42,474 bases of DNA from DAISIL01 sp036822015 (GTDB lineage Bacteria > Bacteroidota > Bacteroidia > Cytophagales > Bernardetiaceae), in the NCBI GenBank assembly GCA_036822015.1, contig DAISIL010000024.1, positions 1 to 42,474 on the forward strand. The letters run 5' to 3'. This document shows, one piece after another, positions 8,234 to 15,345 of the stretch. Under the pieces are notes generated by a model. It ran no database searches, was not told the DNA's origin, and worked only from the letters and a program-made list of their open reading frames with translations. A program made the translations under genes and the position numbers. The first letter of the stretch is position 1. Each line of letters begins with the position of its first letter.

Positions 8234-9949
8234 TTACATGACTTTCGTTCGGCTGATGTGCTTGCCTTCTTCGTCGTAGAGATGGACGGCACAAGCCATG
8301 CAGGGATCGAAGGAGTGAATGGTGCGCAGGATTTCGAGGGGTTGGTGTTCGTCGTGTACGGGTGTATCTTTGAGGGCGGCTTCGTAGGGAGCCATGTTGC
8401 CGGCTTTGTCGCGGGGGGAGGCGTTCCAGGTCGTGGGTACGATCATCTGGTAGTTGGCGATCTTGCCATCTTCGATGACGATCCAATGCCCAAGCCCACC
8501 TCGGGGAGCTTCGGCATAACCTACGCCGGCGGCTCTCTTGGGCCAGGTAGAGGGATCAAACTTATCCATGTTGGCCATGCGGGTATCGCCGTTGCGGATG
8601 TTTTGGATGAGTTGATCGTAGAACTCGAGGGCCCAGTTGGCGGTCAGTTGAGATTCTAGCCCTCGGGCGGCAGTGCGTCCGAGCGTCGAGAAGAGTGCCT
8701 GGACGGGTACTTTGAGGACGGATAGGGCTTTATTGACTAGCTCGGTATATTCTTCGTTTCCTTTGGCGTAGCCGATCAGGACGCGGGCTAGGGGCCCGAC
8801 CTCCATGGCGTGTCCGCGCCAGCGGGGCGTTTTGAGGAAGCTGTATTTGTCCTCCATGTTGAGGTGTTCAAAGGGCGGTTTTGGCCCCGTGTATTTGAGT
8901 TTTGTTTCGCCTTTCCAGGGGTGTAAGCCGGAACTATCGCCGGTGCTGTACTCGTACCAACTTTTTTCGATGTACTCTTCGATTTCTTTCTCGTCGCGTA
9001 GATCGACTTCATGGATTTTGCTCAAATCGCGGTTTAGGATGGCACCCGAAGGGAACTTATTCCCGGCCGGATCGCGGTAGCCACCCATCGAGAGATCGCC
9101 GTAGGAGAGGAAGTTACCCAGACCTTCGCCGACGCTGCCCCAATCGAGATAGTAAGGCGCAATCGCCAATAGATCAGGTACATAAACCTGCTCTACGAAG
9201 TTTTTGGCATCCATCAAAATCTTGCCCACGTAGTTGAGCCGCTCGGCGTTGATGCCGCTGATGTCATCCAGGGTGATTGAGCAGGCCATGCCCCCGACGA
9301 CGTAGTTGGGGTGCGGGTTTTTGCCACCAAAGATGGCATGTACTTTCACGACTTCTTTTTGCCACTCGAGGGCTTCGAGGTAATGCGCTACCCCGATCAG
9401 GTTGATTTCGGGGGGGAGTTTGTAGGCTGGGTGTCCCCAGTAGCCATTGGCAAAGATGCCGAGCTGCCCGCTGGCGGCAAACTTTTTGAGTCGCTTTTGG
9501 AGATCGGAGAAGTACCCGGGCGAGCTTTTGGGCCAGTTGGAGATGCTCTGTGCGATTTCGGAGGTCTGCTTAGGATCAGCTTTGAGTGCGCTCATCACAT
9601 CGACCCAATCGAGGGCGTGTAGATGATAGAAATGTACGACGTGATCGTGGAGGTGCTGTACCGCAAACATGATGTTGCGCACCATCTCGGCGTTGGGTGG
9701 GACGGTGATGTCCAGGGCATCTTCTACGGCCCTGACGGAGGTCAGGGAATGGATAGAGGTACAAACGCCACAGACGCGCCCCACAAAAGCCCAGGCATCG
9801 CGGGGGTCGCGGTTGCGTACAATTTCTTCGATCTGGCGGACCATCGTTCCGGAGCTAAAAGCATCGACGATTTTTCCGTTTTCGATGTCGGCTTCGATGC
9901 GCAGGTGGCCCTCGATGCGGGTAATGGGATCAACAACAATGCGTGCCAT
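8234..9949 (-). CDS. hyaB: [NiFe] hydrogenase large subunit, group 1
   Basis: 571 residues; the catalytic subunit that oxidises H2 at the NiFe centre. The active-site cysteine pairs are visible: RVCGVCTSIH (C60, C63) and DPCMACAVH (C550, C553). The 15-residue tail after His556 is the peptide removed by the maturation protease. The C-terminal region IHSFDPCMACAVH matches the E. coli Hya type. The gene starts 19 bases after the small subunit stop, in the order small-large-cytochrome b-protease of membrane uptake hydrogenases. It lacks its own signal peptide and is expected to be exported with the small subunit. Confidence 0.97.
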   Translation of the reverse strand: MARIVVDPITRIEGHLRIEADIENGKIVDAFSSGTMVRQIEEIVRNRDPRDAWAFVGRVCGVCTSIHSLTSVRAVEDALDITVPPNAEMVRNIMFAVQHLHDHVVHFYHLHALDWVDVMSALKADPKQTSEIAQSISNWPKSSPGYFSDLQKRLKKFAASGQLGIFANGYWGHPAYKLPPEINLIGVAHYLEALEWQKEVVKVHAIFGGKNPHPNYVVGGMACSITLDDISGINAERLNYVGKILMDAKNFVEQVYVPDLLAIAPYYLDWGSVGEGLGNFLSYGDLSMGGYRDPAGNKFPSGAILNRDLSKIHEVDLRDEKEIEEYIEKSWYEYSTGDSSGLHPWKGETKLKYTGPKPPFEHLNMEDKYSFLKTPRWRGHAMEVGPLARVLIGYAKGNEEYTELVNKALSVLKVPVQALFSTLGRTAARGLESQLTANWALEFYDQLIQNIRNGDTRMANMDKFDPSTWPKRAAGVGYAEAPRGGLGHWIVIEDGKIANYQMIVPTTWNASPRDKAGNMAPYEAALKDTPVHDEHQPLEILRTIHSFDPCMACAVHLYDEEGKHISRTKVM

Positions 9950-9968
9950 GATAGGTGTGTTTGTTCGT

Positions 9969-11084
9969 TTATTCGTCTTCGAGTTTGTCCTCTGATTTTT
10001 GTCCTTCTTTGATGAGGTCTTCGACCATCTTGTATTTGCGTAGGTTGGTGGCTACGGCATGTGCCGCGATACCTGCCGCCGTAGCAATGGCCCCCACCTT
10101 TCCGATGGTATCGGCGTTGGCTTCGATCCCGAAGCCGTTGGCTTTCCCGACGCGCTCGTACATGGGGCCGGCATCCCAGTAGTTTTCTTCGGTACAACCA
10201 AAGCAGCCATGCCCGGATTGAATGGGAAAACTAGTGCCGCCATTCCATTTCAAAATCCCGCAAGGGGCATAGGTACTGGGCCCTTTGCAGCCCACCTTGT
10301 AGAGGCAGTAGCCTTTTTGGGCATTGGCATCGTCGAAGGAATCCACAAACAAACCTGCGTCGTAGTACGGCCGGCGGTAGCAGCTATCATGGACACGCTT
10401 AGAGTAAAAAGCCTTCGGGCGGCCTAGCTTGTCAAGTTCGGGCAGACGATCAAAGGTGAGGATGTGGGTCAGGATGCCGGCCATGGCTTCGCCTACGGGT
10501 GGGCAACCCGGAACCTTTACGATGGGTTTATCCTTGATGATCTTGTGGATCGGGGTAGCTTCGGTAGGATTGGGATAGGCTGCTTGTATGTTGCCATTAG
10601 AGGCACAACTGCCCCAGGCCAGGATGGCTTTGGCACCTGCACCAACCTCTCGGAGGATGTCCTGGGAGGCGCGCCCGCCGATCATGCAATATTCCCCGTC
10701 GCCAAAGCTAGACACCGATCCCTCCACACAGAGGATGTACTGCCCGTAATGCTCCTCCATCGTCTTGCGCATGGCGGCTTCGGCTTGATGCCCTGCGGCG
10801 GCCATGAGCGTCTCGGAATAGTCCAAAGAAAGTTTGTCCAGAATGATGTCAGCAACGATTGGATGCGACGACCGAATGAACGACTCGCTGCATCCGGTGC
10901 ATTCCTGGAAGTGCAACCAGATGATGGGCAAGCGAAGTTTGGTTTCGAGGGCTTCGGTTACCTGGGCGACCCCGGAGGCTTCCAGCCCCAGATAAGCACC
11001 AATCATGGTACAAAATTTCATAAAGTCTCTCCTCGAGTGGCCCTTTTCCTGGAGGTCTTCGTAATACGTCTTTCGCTTATCCAT
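9969..11084 (-). CDS. hyaA: [NiFe] hydrogenase small subunit with Tat signal, standard 4-Cys proximal cluster
   Basis: 371 residues; carries the three iron-sulfur clusters between the NiFe site and cytochrome b. A Tat motif SRRDFMK lies at 17-23 and a C-terminal hydrophobic anchor at about 329-347. Proximal ligands are C62, C65, C160 and C194. Distal ligands are H232, C235, C260 and C266. Medial ligands are C275, C294 and C297. With an offset of 45 these equal every ligand position of mature E. coli hydrogenase 1. The two extra cysteines of oxygen-tolerant enzymes (19 and 120 there) are Gly64 and Asn165 here. The sequence is otherwise HyaA-like, so an ordinary proximal [4Fe-4S] cluster is predicted. 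Confidence 0.97.
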   Translation of the reverse strand: MDKRKTYYEDLQEKGHSRRDFMKFCTMIGAYLGLEASGVAQVTEALETKLRLPIIWLHFQECTGCSESFIRSSHPIVADIILDKLSLDYSETLMAAAGHQAEAAMRKTMEEHYGQYILCVEGSVSSFGDGEYCMIGGRASQDILREVGAGAKAILAWGSCASNGNIQAAYPNPTEATPIHKIIKDKPIVKVPGCPPVGEAMAGILTHILTFDRLPELDKLGRPKAFYSKRVHDSCYRRPYYDAGLFVDSFDDANAQKGYCLYKVGCKGPSTYAPCGILKWNGGTSFPIQSGHGCFGCTEENYWDAGPMYERVGKANGFGIEANADTIGKVGAIATAAGIAAHAVATNLRKYKMVEDLIKEGQKSEDKLEDE

Positions 11085-11195
11085 GGCGGCGGTTATTTTT
11101 TAGTGGGTTTGAAGTGCCGGAACTTTGTTTGGCTAGTAGAAGTAAAAGCAATATTAACACAAGGTTTTTGGATAAAAAAAGATTTTTTTCATTCT

Positions 11196-11213
11196 TGACC
11201 TTGACTTTGGTCA
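11196..11213. promoter_or_regulatory. palindrome TGACC-N8-GGTCA between divergent hydrogenase operons
   Basis: A perfect 5+5 inverted repeat with an 8-base centre sits roughly midway in the 178-base gap between the small subunit gene and the rightward hyp genes. Its position suits an operator controlling both directions. The regulator is unknown, and no regulator gene lies nearby. A weak rightward promoter (TTG at 11201, GTCGTTTG at 11223) overlaps it. Confidence 0.35.
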
Positions 11214-11262
11214 TATCAAAAAGTCGTTTGATTGTTTTTTTTTGTTCATAAAAAAAATCACC

Positions 11263-11469
11263 ATGAAAAAAACACTGCCTTTTTTGTTTGCTTTCCTTTG
11301 CGCCGCCCTGCCCACCTACGCCCACCCAGGACACGGCGAGCAAGCTAGCGGCTTTAGCCTGACGCATTACCTGGCCAACCCCGAACATGCCCTACCCTTG
11401 ATGGCTTTGTTGGCGCTGCTCAGCTGGGCCGTTTATCGGCTGCGCCAAACCAAAAGAAGCCAGCCCTGA
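11263..11469 (+). CDS. small HupE-like membrane protein
   Basis: 68 residues from the ATG at 11263. A signal peptide (MKKTLPFLFAFLCAALPTYA) is followed by HPGHGE, then THYLANPEHALPLMALLALL and a basic C-terminus. The mature start HPGH and the LxNPEHALPLMALLA stretch recall HupE/UreJ-type nickel permeases (HPG..., HPLTGLDHLLAM), but those are about three times longer with several membrane segments. Only one segment is here. The stop overlaps the hypA start (TGATG), so the two are coupled. A role in metal handling for the hydrogenase is likely from context but unproven. Confidence 0.7.
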   Translation: MKKTLPFLFAFLCAALPTYAHPGHGEQASGFSLTHYLANPEHALPLMALLALLSWAVYRLRQTKRSQP

Positions 11470-11813
11470 TGCACGAGCTGTCCATCGTGTTGAGTATCGT
11501 TGATGCCGTTCATGTGGAGGTAGAAAAGCATCAAGCCAAAAGCGTAAGCGAGATTACGCTTGTCATTGGTGCGCTTTCGGGGGTTGATCCGCAGGCCCTG
11601 GACTTCGCCTGGGAGGTGGGCGTAAAAAACACCCCCCTCGAAAAAGCCACCTGCCACATCCAGCACACCCAAGCCGAGGCCACCTGTGCCGACTGTGGAA
11701 ACCGCTTTGCAGTTCGGGAGCGATACCAGTCCTGCCCTAGTTGTGGAAGTTTCTGGCTACAAATCCTGGGCGGCGATGAACTCAAAATACAATCTCTCAC
11801 CCTCTTAAACTAA
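11469..11813 (+). CDS. hypA: hydrogenase nickel-insertion protein HypA
   Basis: 114 residues, normal family length. It delivers nickel with HypB to the large subunit precursor. The N-terminal MHELS carries His2, the nickel ligand, and the zinc site is CADCGNRF...CPSCG (two CxxC pairs). It is coupled to the upstream small membrane protein and lies 7 bases before hypB. Confidence 0.96.
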   Translation: MHELSIVLSIVDAVHVEVEKHQAKSVSEITLVIGALSGVDPQALDFAWEVGVKNTPLEKATCHIQHTQAEATCADCGNRFAVRERYQSCPSCGSFWLQILGGDELKIQSLTLLN

Positions 11814-11820
11814 ACGCCTT

Positions 11821-12624
11821 ATGTGTGTTACCTGCGGATGCGATGCCAACGGGCAAGAAAAAATCACGAAAGTCGATCACGACCACACGCACGCCCATGC
11901 GCATCATCACGATCATAGCCATACGCACGAACAAACGACCGTCGTGCAGCTAGAACAAGACATCTTACACAAAAACAACCTCCTGGCCGAGCGCAATCGC
12001 GGTTATTTCATGGCTAAGGAGATCACGGCTTTCAACCTGGTCAGTAGTCCAGGGTCAGGAAAAACAACGCTCATGGAGCGCACCTTGACGGACTTGAAAG
12101 GTAAGCAGCCCTTCTACGTCATCGAAGGCGACCAACAGACCACCAACGATGCCCAGCGCATCGCGGCCACGGGTACACCCGTCGTTCAGATCAACACGGG
12201 CAAAGGCTGCCACCTTGAAGCCTCCATGATCGCGGATGCGCTCCGTACCTTGAAGCCCGAAGATGGCTCGGCTGTCTTCATCGAAAACGTCGGCAATCTG
12301 GTTTGTCCCTCCATGTTTGACCTCGGAGAGAACAAGCGCATCGTCCTGATTAGCACCACCGAAGGTGAAGATAAGCCGCTCAAGTATCCCAATATGTTTG
12401 CCGGAAGTGATCTTTGCATCATCAATAAAATTGATCTGCTGCCTTACCTTAACATCAGCGTCGATCAGATCAAAACCTACGCTACACAGATCAATCCTCG
12501 CTTGCAGTTCCTGGAGGTCTCCTGCACGACCGGCCAAGGACTGGACGAGTGGTATCATTGGCTTGCCCACCAGTTGGGCCACGCCCATAGCCACGATCAC
12601 GCGCACCACCACCATCACCACTAA
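11821..12624 (+). CDS. hypB: hydrogenase nickel-incorporation GTPase HypB, His-rich at both ends
   Basis: 267 residues. GTPase that drives nickel insertion. The N-terminus has the high-affinity metal motif MCVTCGC, followed by a His/Asp-rich segment (about residues 19-37). The G-domain has the P-loop SSPGSGKTTL (about 75-84), EGDQQT, ENVGNLVCP and NKIDLLP. The protein ends with a second His-rich stretch finishing in six histidines. N-terminal His-rich regions are common in nickel-storing HypB; the additional C-terminal run is unusual. Confidence 0.97.
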   Translation: MCVTCGCDANGQEKITKVDHDHTHAHAHHHDHSHTHEQTTVVQLEQDILHKNNLLAERNRGYFMAKEITAFNLVSSPGSGKTTLMERTLTDLKGKQPFYVIEGDQQTTNDAQRIAATGTPVVQINTGKGCHLEASMIADALRTLKPEDGSAVFIENVGNLVCPSMFDLGENKRIVLISTTEGEDKPLKYPNMFAGSDLCIINKIDLLPYLNISVDQIKTYATQINPRLQFLEVSCTTGQGLDEWYHWLAHQLGHAHSHDHAHHHHHH

Positions 12625-12638
12625 ACCATCCACTGCCC

Positions 12639-12893
12639 ATGTGTCTTGCCATCCCAGGAAAACTTATCGAAATCACAGGACAACTAGACGAGACCTTTCG
12701 CGTCGGACGGGTTTCCTTTGGTGGAATATTTAAGGAAGTAAACCTTTGTATGCTCCCCGAAGCCCAGCCGAACGACTACGTACTCGTACACGTGGGCGTA
12801 GCCATATCGGTCATCGACGAAAAAGAAGCCCAGGAAACCTTTGCTTTTCTTCAACAAACAGGCGACTTAGACGAACTCGAGGAGGCATCATAA
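12639..12893 (+). CDS. hypC: hydrogenase assembly chaperone HypC
   Basis: 84 residues, family-typical. It begins MCLAIPGK, with the essential Cys2 that binds the Fe(CN)2CO unit with HypD. It follows hypB by 14 bases. HypD, which normally comes next, is absent: the following gene is on the opposite strand. Confidence 0.96.
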   Translation: MCLAIPGKLIEITGQLDETFRVGRVSFGGIFKEVNLCMLPEAQPNDYVLVHVGVAISVIDEKEAQETFAFLQQTGDLDELEEAS

Positions 12894-12917
12894 GCCAGCA
12901 CTTGCGCGGCGAGTTGT

Positions 12918-13562
12918 TTAGGGGCGAACGAAAGGATTATACTTCTTTTCGTTCGCAACCGTCGTCTCGGGACCATGCCCACAATAGATAACCGTCTGAT
13001 CGGGAAGGGTATAGAGTTGGCTGCGGATCGACTGTACGAGGGTGGCCATATCTCCGCCGGGTAGGTCGGTGCGTCCTACGCTGCCCTGAAACAGCACATC
13101 ACCATTGATACAAAAGCCATCTTTCTCCGACCAAAAGACGACGTGTCCGGGGGCGTGTCCGGGTGTGAAGCGCACCTCGAGGTAGCCGTCAGTTCCCCAT
13201 CGGATGGCTTCGTTTTCGTCCAGGAAGTAGTCGGGTTCGGCGGGCTTATACTCGGGAAAACCATAGCTAGGCGCGTAGGACTCAACAGCGCGTAGGGTGG
13301 GTTCGTCTTTGGGATGGATGCCCAGCTCTAAGCCAAAAGTAGCCTTTGCCCAGGCGTTGCCCAGGACATGGTCGATGTGGCAATGGGTGTTGAGGAGCCG
13401 CACCAGGTGGAGTTCCTCTTGCTCGATAAAACGAAGGAGGCTTTGTTGCTCAGCAGTTGTATAGCAGCCAGGGTCGATGAGGACGGCTTTTTTTTGGCTA
13501 TCCCAAACCAAATAGGTATTCTCCTGAAAGTTATTGAACGTAAAATACTTAACAGTTAGCAA
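12918..13562 (-). CDS. MBL-fold metallo-hydrolase (glyoxalase II-like)
   Basis: 214 residues. Zinc-binding motif THCHIDH (H60, H62, D64, H65), then GHAPGH, GDVLF with the bridging Asp, and CGHGP with the last His. This is the YcbL/glyoxalase II-like group, acting on thioesters such as glutathione-type conjugates; the substrate is not fixed by sequence. The only usable start is a TTG at 13562: no in-frame ATG or GTG fits before the upstream stop. A TAATTTTG promoter element lies about 30 bases upstream. It converges on hypC with a 24-base gap. Confidence 0.9.
   Translation of the reverse strand: MLTVKYFTFNNFQENTYLVWDSQKKAVLIDPGCYTTAEQQSLLRFIEQEELHLVRLLNTHCHIDHVLGNAWAKATFGLELGIHPKDEPTLRAVESYAPSYGFPEYKPAEPDYFLDENEAIRWGTDGYLEVRFTPGHAPGHVVFWSEKDGFCINGDVLFQGSVGRTDLPGGDMATLVQSIRSQLYTLPDQTVIYCGHGPETTVANEKKYNPFVRP
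12924..12956. terminator. stem-loop at the hypC / MBL convergence
   Basis: A perfect 10-base stem GCGAACGAAA / TTTCGTTCGC with a 13-base loop lies in the last codons of the MBL gene, 30 bases past the hypC stop. It could act as a terminator for hypC, but no T-run follows on either strand, and the family's conserved C-terminal NEKKYNPF codons account for part of the symmetry. Confidence 0.3.
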
Positions 13563-13591
13563 GGCAGTTTTTGTTGGTGAATTGGATTATC

Positions 13592-13599
13592 CAAAATTA
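13592..13599 (-). promoter_or_regulatory. -7 promoter element for the MBL hydrolase
   Basis: Minus-strand TAATTTTG matches TAnnTTTG exactly, about 30 bases upstream of the TTG start at 13562. No good TTG is seen at -33. The position supports that unusual start codon. Confidence 0.45.
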
Positions 13600-13702
13600 C
13601 GAAAAAACCTGGAATGAAAGGACTTTTGTGGTTCTAGATTGTTTGGCGATTACGTAAGCTATTTCTTTGGCGCCATCCAAAATCAGCAAAAAATAGCGGG
13701 TT

Positions 13703-14443
13703 TTATCTGTGGCGGCCCCGCCAACGATCCACCAAAATACCCGTTGCCAGGGCTACGTTAAGCGACTCGGCCGCTCCAAAGCGCGGAATTGTGATGCGTT
13801 CATCCAACTGCGCCGCTAGCTCGTCTGAAAGCCCGTGCGACTCGCTGCCCAGCACCAAAAACAGCTCATCGGGCCAGCTCATCTGGTCTGCGTTTGTTCC
13901 ATCCATGGTGGCCCCCCATACCGGCAAAACGCTTTGGGAGAGGAGCGGCATAAGGGGCATTTGGTGTATCTGCACCCGAGCGAAAGACCCCATGCTGGCC
14001 GCGATCACTTTGGGGTTATAGAGATCGACGGTATGGGGGGCGCAGATGATATGGGAGATGGCGTACCAGTCGGCCAGACGAAGGATTGTTCCCAGATTGC
14101 CTGGGTCTCTGACTTGATCCAGAACTAGGGTAAGTCCTTTAAGATGCGTTGGTAAGGATGTCTCCTCGGGCATCTCAACTATCGCGATGGCTTGTTGGTT
14201 GTTCTGCAAAGTACCTGCTTTGGAGAGTAGCCCGGCTGTTGTTTCAACGACGGTGATACCGGCAAGTATGGCGGCGTGAGTCTGTAAGAAAACAGGCGTA
14301 GCAAAGATTTTTTGGATGGTCAGGAGGCGGTGTTGAAGCAACTCGGCGACATTTTTTTCGCCCTCCACCAAAAACGCCTGTGCTGCTTGTCGGTGTTTCT
14401 TTTGGTGTAAAGCCCGGATGTGTTTTCGTTCGTTTTGGGTCAT
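13703..14443 (-). CDS. TrmH/SpoU-family RNA 2'-O-methyltransferase
   Basis: 246 residues. SPOUT-class methyltransferase that uses SAM to methylate a ribose in rRNA or tRNA. An N-terminal substrate-binding domain (FLVEGEKNVAELL) precedes the three SpoU motifs: DQVRDPGNLGTILR (about 110-123), LVLGSESHGLS (about 192-202) and IPRFGAAESLNVALATGIL (about 213-231). The RlmB/TsnR-like layout does not tell the target nucleotide. It is divergent from the PAP2 gene with 35 bases between them. Confidence 0.92.
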   Translation of the reverse strand: MTQNERKHIRALHQKKHRQAAQAFLVEGEKNVAELLQHRLLTIQKIFATPVFLQTHAAILAGITVVETTAGLLSKAGTLQNNQQAIAIVEMPEETSLPTHLKGLTLVLDQVRDPGNLGTILRLADWYAISHIICAPHTVDLYNPKVIAASMGSFARVQIHQMPLMPLLSQSVLPVWGATMDGTNADQMSWPDELFLVLGSESHGLSDELAAQLDERITIPRFGAAESLNVALATGILVDRWRGRHR

Positions 14444-14466
14444 GGTGCAAAATATGGATAACTTTA
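14435..14466 (+). promoter_or_regulatory. promoter for the PAP2 gene
   Basis: TTG at 14435-14437, 21-base gap, then TAACTTTA at 14459-14466, one base off TAnnTTTG. It lies within the start of the divergent methyltransferase gene and would give a leader of under 10 bases. Confidence 0.4.
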
Positions 14467-14478
14467 CGCAAAAAAAAG

Positions 14479-15339
14479 ATGATGCGTTGGTTTTTTGGTC
14501 TGGCAGTATTGGGCAGTTTTTTTCTGTTGGGGGAGTACGATTATACCCTCACCTTACATTTACAAACTTACGCATCAAGTCCACTGGCTCGGTTCATGGA
14601 CGATTCTTTTTTTGAGAGAGAGGCTTTTGGTGGGGGAGATCTGCCGTTGTTGGTGTTCATTGGGGGGAGTTTGTTATACGTTTTTTCTCATGTGCCTGGT
14701 TTTTCGGTGGCTTTACGGCCTTATCGGGAGGCGTTGGGGTACGTGCTGGTTTCGGGCTTGACGGCATCGGTATATGTGGTGCATACGTTGAAGTGGTTGA
14801 TGGGGCGGCCGCGGCCGCATCGAGTTTTTTCGGGGGAGTTACCTTTTGGGGAGTGGTATGCGTTTGGAGCGCACTTCATAGACACGGGCGGGTATCGGGG
14901 GAGCTTTCCGAGCGGTCATGTGGCGACGATGATGCTGCTTTTCCCGTGGGCGTATGTGCTGTGGGCGAGGGGTTACCGGATGTGGGCGGTTGTTTTGGGT
15001 GGGGTGAGTTTGGGCGGTGCTTTGGTGATGCTCATCAGCCGTAGCATGGTGGGAGCGCATTGGTTGAGCGATGGCTGGGGGAGTATTTGGGTGAGTATTG
15101 GTGTGGGTTATGGGCTACTGGGGCAGCTATCGGGGCGTTTTGTGGAGCCGTGGTGGGGGTTGCGCTTGGCTGCCTGGATAGGTGCTTTTTTTGTGGCGAT
15201 GTTTGTAAGTGGGATGAGCTGGCGGGCGTGGTTGTTGGGATACCCGCCAGGCTATGCCGTGGGAGCTGTGCTGGGCTTAGGGCTAGCGGGTCTGTTGGGA
15301 TGGTCTGTTGTGCGTCTGCTTCGCTCGTCTGCTCCTTGA
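14479..15339 (+). CDS. PAP2-superfamily membrane phosphatase
   Basis: 286 residues from the ATG at 14479 (another ATG directly follows). Integral membrane protein with about six hydrophobic segments. All three PAP2 motifs are present: KWLMGRPRP (KX6RP), GSFPSGH (PSGH) and SRSMVGAHWLSD (SRX5HX3D). It likely dephosphorylates a lipid phosphate such as phosphatidate, phosphatidylglycerol phosphate or undecaprenyl pyrophosphate; which one is not clear. The coding strand is unusually G-rich compared with its C-rich neighbours. It ends 6 bases before the convergent ATP-grasp-like gene. Confidence 0.9.
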   Translation: MMRWFFGLAVLGSFFLLGEYDYTLTLHLQTYASSPLARFMDDSFFEREAFGGGDLPLLVFIGGSLLYVFSHVPGFSVALRPYREALGYVLVSGLTASVYVVHTLKWLMGRPRPHRVFSGELPFGEWYAFGAHFIDTGGYRGSFPSGHVATMMLLFPWAYVLWARGYRMWAVVLGGVSLGGALVMLISRSMVGAHWLSDGWGSIWVSIGVGYGLLGQLSGRFVEPWWGLRLAAWIGAFFVAMFVSGMSWRAWLLGYPPGYAVGAVLGLGLAGLLGWSVVRLLRSSAP

Positions 15340-15345
15340 AGCTAC

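Noticed and set aside
8189..8659. Plus-strand open frame of 156 codons
   Set aside because: Antisense to the hydrogenase large subunit, without any domain likeness.
9969..11084. Assignment to the oxygen-tolerant group 1d hydrogenases
   Set aside because: Both extra proximal-cluster cysteines are missing (Gly64, Asn165).
12055..12633. Minus-strand open frame of 192 codons opposite hypB
   Set aside because: hypB on the plus strand has all family motifs; the reverse frame is a shadow.
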